NCBI GenBank assembly: GCA_028456385.1
Contig: JALNQF010000912.1
Span: 1-11,226 of the forward strand
DNA length: 11,226 nt
Direction of reading: 5' to 3'
Origin: Ophiosphaerella korrae
Taxonomy: Eukaryota; Ascomycota; Dothideomycetes; Pleosporales; Phaeosphaeriaceae
The notes below the pieces were generated by a model. It worked only from the letters and a program-made list of their open reading frames with translations. It was not told the DNA's origin and did not search any database. Below are positions 7,839 to 11,226 of the stretch, piece after piece. Numbering within the stretch: position 1 is the stretch's first letter; each line of letters opens with the position of its first letter. The position numbers were made by a program, and so were the translations under genes.

Positions 7839-8295
7839 TATTATAGTAGTAATAAGAGAAACTAAGATAGAACTAATTAGCCTACGCTTAGCTACTAACA
7901 AAGTATAAGAGGAGTAGGGTAATAAATTATAAGATAATAAGTTTAACTAGGAAGCTAACTATAATATAGATACGTAATAAATTTGTAAATTCGCGATCTT
8001 AGTAAATACAAAGTTGTAAAGCTATTATATAACAAATTTGTAAATTTACAATCTTAGTAAATACGAAGTAATAAAGCTACTAAGATATTATTACTATATA
8101 GTTAGTAATAATACGTATTATTAGGATAGTATTAGCAATTTAATCCTTTAACTACAGAACGCTAATACAAGATAATTACAAAATATCTTCTATTAATATT
8201 AGTTATTATAGATTACCTATACAAACTTTACTATTAACTCTTAATCTACTAATACCTTAACAGCTACTCGTAGTTAACGTAGGTAGCCTATTATA
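7839..8295 (+). repeat. 3' LTR of element 1
   Basis: This 457-bp LTR matches 801-1257 with about 28 substitutions and no gaps. It retains some C/G bases lost in the 5' copy (CGCG at about 7992-7995, CGTAG and AACGTAGG near the end), and has lost others. Its last bases CTATTATA are followed directly by the TAGCT duplication. Confidence 0.93.
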
Positions 8296-8300
8296 TAGCT
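8296..8300. repeat. Right target-site duplication of element 1 (TAGCT)
   Basis: This is the second copy of the 5-bp duplication found at 796-800. On the minus strand it reads AGCTA, part of the interrupted pol frame of element 2. Confidence 0.9.
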
Positions 8301-9880
8301 TTTTTTCTTAGTTTTATAGCTATTCTTTTTTTTAAAAGTATTTTTATAAGTTTTTAACTTATAATATCTTTAGCTTAAATTACTTTTATATAGTTATATC
8401 TTTTTTTTCTTACTAGCTAAGTATTATTTTTTACTTTAGGTTTACTCTATATAAAGTAGTTTATATTTAAGTATAATACTTATTATATTTTAAAATATAC
8501 TATATACTTTAAGTTTATGCTTTTTTTATCTCTTTTCTAATATTTATTTTTACTAAGTCTTTTTTTACTAAAATATAGTATACTATAAGTATACTTAGTA
8601 TATAAGCTTTATTAATCTATTTTTTTTATAAAATCTTACTACTCTCTTTATATAAGTATTCTTTTTACTATAATAGTATATTACTCTATTTATTATTAGA
8701 ATATTATAAACTTTATTACTTTAAAATTATCTATTTTCTAGTCTTTATATACTTCTTTTATAATTATAACTAGTAAGTATTTCTAAATAAATTACTATTA
8801 TATAATAAGTTCTTTTATATATTTTATACTATAGCTATTATACCTATATATATCTAACTAGGTATACTCTATACTTTTTATATTAACTTTTCTTTTATTA
8901 CTTTATAGTTTTTTAAAAGTAATTATAGTAGTTTTTTTAATTTTTACTAGATTCTTAGTAGTAATTAATAGAGTTTAAAGTTCTTTTCTTTTTAAATCTT
9001 CTATTAGTAAGTTTATTTTATATAATATATAATATACCTTTAAGCTATACTTTAGTTTTTTTTTTTTTTATTACTATACTTTTTTTATATAAAAACTATC
9101 TTACTTTTTATTTTCTTAAAAAGTATATAATGTTATTATTATTATAATAAAAAGTCTAATTAAGTATTTTATATATTAATTCTCTATTTACTACTACTTT
9201 TATTTAAAGTTTACGTTATACTTTTAGTACTTTTTTTCTATTCTTAGTTATTTTAAACTAAACTTTTTTTATTAGGTTTTCTATCTAGATTAGCTTATAC
9301 TAAATATTTAAGATAGCTTATTTTATTCTATATTTTATAATAGTTATTTAAACTATAATATATATTCTAAGCTACTCTTAAGTTATTAAAGCTTTTCTAG
9401 CTTTTCTAGCTTTCTTTAGCTTATTATATAATATCTACGTCTCTAAATACTACTTTTATTTATTTTATAAAGTATTTATAACTTTTAAAAATAGCTTTTA
9501 TTTTATCTTTTTATATTCTTAGAGTATATAATCTATAATTTATCTAGTAAGTTTTAAACTATTTTATTATATCTTCTTTAAAGTATATTCTAATATATAC
9601 TACTTTTTTTTCTTCTATATTAAAGTAAAATACTTATATATATATTTAAAGTTATACTAAAGCTAGAAATAGTTTTAGTTTCTTTTTTATTTTATTAAAC
9701 TTTTTAAGTATTAGTATTTTAAGTAGTTTCTTTATTATACTAAGTTCTAGTTATATACACTTTTTTTTTAGTAATTAGTTTATTTAGGTTTAATTTTACT
9801 ACTTTTTAGTTTATTATATCTAACTTATAACTACTTAAAAGTACTTTACTTTTTTTTTTAGTTATACTTTCTACTACTAT
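8296..9880 (-). pseudogene. gag: gag and spacer region of element 2, decayed
   Basis: Minus-strand reading gives a Gag matching that of element 1 step by step: K-I-L-I-L-K-K-F-N near 9720, V-F-Y-F-N-I-E-E-K-K-V near 9620, R-I-Y-F-K-E-D-I-I-K near 9590, K-D-K-I-K-A-I-F-K-S near 9500, K-Q-I-K-V-V-F near 9460, and Y-I-L-(Q)-F-K near 9350. The last match needs a frame change. The leading part lacks about 45 codons present in element 1, and about 310 bp that would hold the zinc knuckles are missing between about 9320 and 9158. The spacer motif (W)-T-F-Y-Y follows at 9158, and further spacer homology runs to the insertion point of element 1. The strongly T-rich plus strand here is simply this A-rich coding strand seen from the other side. 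Confidence 0.85.
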
Positions 9881-9939
9881 ATTAGCTTAGACTATATACT
9901 TCTTATACTTTACTTCTTTTAATAACTAAATTAGTAAAT
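9881..9939 (-). promoter_or_regulatory. Leader of element 2
   Basis: This matches 1258-1318 of element 1 (TTTACTAATTTAG, then TTATTAAAAGAAGTAAAG) and lies between the LTR and gag of element 2, as expected for the primer-binding and packaging region. Confidence 0.6.
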
Positions 9940-10382
9940 TATAATAGAGTTACTTATTATTAACTATACGTAACCTATAAAGAAGTATAGTAGATTAAAA
10001 GATTATAGTTTAAGTATATATAGTAATTAAGTAATAAGCTTATTAATAATAAATAGATATCTTATAATATTAATATATTAATACTTCTAGTTAAAGATTA
10101 GATTACTAATACTATCTTAATAATTTATATTATTACTAATTATTTACTTATATTTTATACCTAATCTATAGTATAAGTTTTATAAATTACTTTAATCTAT
10201 TACTTTATTATATCGATTTATAAATTAATTTTAATCTATTATTTATAACTATAGATTATTATATATTTTAATTATAAGTTATTTTTTAATCTAAGTTATT
10301 ACTTTACTTATTATAAACTTTATTAGTACTTAAGTTAAAACTAATTAGTTTTATCTTAATTTCTCTTATTAGATCTATAATA
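9940..10382 (-). repeat. Leading (5') LTR of element 2
   Basis: Read on the minus strand it starts TATTATAGATCTAATAAGAGAAATTAAGATAAAACTAATTAG (10382 downward) and ends ...CTATTATA at 9940, the same ends as the LTR of element 1. Internal matches include ATTACTAATACTATC..TAATAAT on the plus strand near 10102, the complement of GGATAGTATTAGTAAT in element 1. The length is 443 bp. The partner LTR is outside the window or destroyed, so a target-site duplication cannot be tested; the adjoining bases are ATTTT (10383-10387). Confidence 0.85.
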
Positions 10383-10687
10383 ATTTTAAAGTAACTAGCT
10401 TTATAGTTTAACTAGCTTACTAGGAGAATATATTAGTAGTATTAACTTTTTTTCTAAAAAACTTTACTTTATAGTATACTTTTATAGTACTATATAAAAA
10501 ATATTATTATATAACTTAAGTATATAAAAATAAAGTTAGTAAAATATTATAACTTTAGTAAAATATATATATATATTTACTATACTTTTACTAAATATTA
10601 TACTTATATAAATTTAAATTATATTTTTTAAGGTTCTTAGATAAATATACTATACTTCTAATATTCTAAAGAAATAATCTTACTTTA
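10383..10687. other. AT-rich non-coding stretch
   Basis: I see no gene, RNA or recognised element here. The sequence is almost entirely A and T, with TATA runs near 10560-10575. One segment near 10579-10612 loosely resembles the 45-bp repeat that follows. Confidence 0.5.
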
Positions 10688-10732
10688 CTTAAATATTACT
10701 AAATATTATATAAGTATAAATAAATATATAAC
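10688..10732 (+). repeat. 45-bp direct repeat, copy 1
   Basis: The block CTTAAATATTACTAAATATT...TATATAAC recurs at 10794-10838 with one A/G difference. The copies start 106 bp apart. Confidence 0.8.
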
Positions 10733-10793
10733 CTTTATTAGTATTTAAAAAAATACTTTATACTTTTAAAGTTTTTAAAAAAAACCTACTATA

Positions 10794-10838
10794 CTTAAGT
10801 ATTACTAAATATTATATAAGTATAAATAAATATATAAC
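10794..10838 (+). repeat. 45-bp direct repeat, copy 2
   Basis: This copy matches 10688-10732 in 44 of 45 positions. The flanks do not match well, so the pair may be remnants of a longer tandem array or of a short dispersed repeat. Confidence 0.8.
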
Positions 10839-10953
10839 TTTTTATAGATTTTAAAAGTAACTTTAAGTACTTAGAAATTTCTTAGAAAATCTCTTACTTT
10901 TCTTAAGTTATAATTTATACTTCTTTAATATTAGATAAAACTATATTAGTACT

Positions 10954-11223
10954 AATAGTTAAAGTATTTAGTTTTTTAATATTATATAAATATCTTATTA
11001 TTACTAAAATTTTAAATATTTACTTTTTTTTTAACTTTATATAAATATTTAATTAGTATTAATATTTAAAATATTTACTTTGTTTTAACTTAATATAAAT
11101 ACTTTATTTATATTAATTTTAAAATATTTACTTAATTTTTAATTTGTTATAAATACCTTATTAGTACTAATATTTAAAATATTTACTTTTTTTTTACTTT
11201 TATATAAATACTTTATAGATACT
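10954..11223 (+). repeat. Minisatellite with a unit of about 54 bp, at least five copies
   Basis: Units start at about 10954, 11006, 11061, 11115 and 11169 and are 52-55 bp long. Each has the pattern AATATTTAAAATATTTACTT, then a T-run, then TATATAAATACTTTATTAGTACT. A weaker unit may precede 10954, and the array appears to continue past the window edge. Units differ by scattered substitutions and T-run length. No coding content is seen. Confidence 0.85.
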
Positions 11224-11226
11224 AAA

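Larger units (their letters stand above)
801..8295 (+). mobile_element. Element 1: full-length RIP-mutated Ty3/gypsy chromovirus
   Basis: Two LTRs of exactly 457 bp, a perfect 5-bp target-site duplication and a Gag-Pol ordered gag, zinc knuckles, protease, RT, RNase H, integrase, chromodomain define a complete Ty3/gypsy element of the chromovirus type. The present length is 7,495 bp; without the nested solo LTR and one copy of its duplication it would be 7,061 bp. Its LTR ends read TATTATAG...CTATTATA, which fits TGTTATAG...TAACA-like inverted ends after TG and CA were changed to TA. All coding parts are interrupted by TAA and TAG, so the element is dead. It lies inside element 2 in opposite orientation. 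Confidence 0.95.
409..10382 (-). mobile_element. Element 2: old, RIP-decayed Ty3/gypsy-type retrotransposon, interrupted by element 1
   Basis: The minus strand carries an element homologous to element 1 along its length. An LTR lies at 9940-10382, then a leader, gag from about 9880, the spacer region, and the protease region at 409-800. The reading is collinear with element 1 across the 801-8295 insertion: the last homology on the right corresponds to about position 3765 of element 1, and the minus strand from 800 downward resumes at about 3767. Its distal end (RT, integrase, second LTR) is absent, because a different sequence starts at 408. It is more AT-rich than element 1 and carries indels, so it is older or more heavily mutated. 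It is non-functional. Confidence 0.85.

Noticed and set aside
8300..9950. Poly-T-rich region as a separate AT-rich gene or intergenic spacer
   Set aside because: Its reverse complement aligns with gag and spacer of element 1, so it is element 2.
10383..10953. Possible further LTR or coding remnant to the right of element 2
   Set aside because: Apart from the 45-bp repeats I could not align it with any other part of the window or see a frame.
1..11226. A genome with reassigned TAA/TAG codons (ciliate-like code) that would make gag-pol intact
   Set aside because: TAG stands for Trp as well as Gln, zinc-ligand Cys/His and the protease Asp and Gly are also lost, and the LTR pair differs almost only by transitions. 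Mutation explains this better than a changed code.
1..11226. Mitochondrial, plasmid or AT-rich bacterial DNA
   Set aside because: No mitochondrial or bacterial gene, rRNA or tRNA is seen, and the content is fungal-type chromovirus sequence in nested layers.

Overview
The window is repeat-derived, AT-rich DNA and contains no intact host gene. It looks like the genome of a filamentous ascomycete (Pezizomycotina) that silences duplicated DNA by repeat-induced point mutation (RIP). CpA and TpG are depleted, TpA dominates, and ATG is nearly absent. Recognisable retrotransposon frames are riddled with TAA and TAG exactly where Gln or Trp codons are expected. I cannot name the species.

Layout, oldest to youngest. 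(1) Element 2, on the minus strand, is an old Ty3/gypsy-type element. Its leading LTR is at 9940-10382. Its decayed gag-pol runs from about 9880 down to 8296, then resumes from 800 down to 409. (2) Element 1, on the plus strand (801-8295), is a complete related chromovirus inserted into element 2 in opposite orientation. It has two 457-bp LTRs, a 5-bp target-site duplication (TAGCT), and a Gag-Pol with two zinc knuckles, protease, RT, RNase H, integrase and chromodomain. (3) A 429-bp solo LTR of a related subfamily (2406-2834) sits inside element 1, flanked by ACTAA duplications. (4) At 408/409 element 2 is interrupted by a third sequence that begins like an LTR and runs off the left edge.

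If the solo LTR and one ACTAA copy are ignored, element 1 reads as a single gag-pol frame of about 1,811 codons. I find no frameshift and roughly 110 in-frame TAA/TAG codons in the pol part alone. This is damage by point mutation, not indel decay. Element 2 is more AT-rich (about 15% GC in a sampled line against about 25% in element 1) and has indels, so it has decayed for longer.

Two parts of element 1 are not standard. A stretch of roughly 370 codons lies between the zinc knuckles and the protease, and it is shared by element 2. An antisense reading frame of 173 codons (7684-7163, minus) lies between pol and the 3' LTR and has unusually few stops.

Right of element 2 (10383-11226) is very AT-rich, non-coding DNA with a 45-bp direct repeat pair and a minisatellite of about 54 bp that continues past the window edge.
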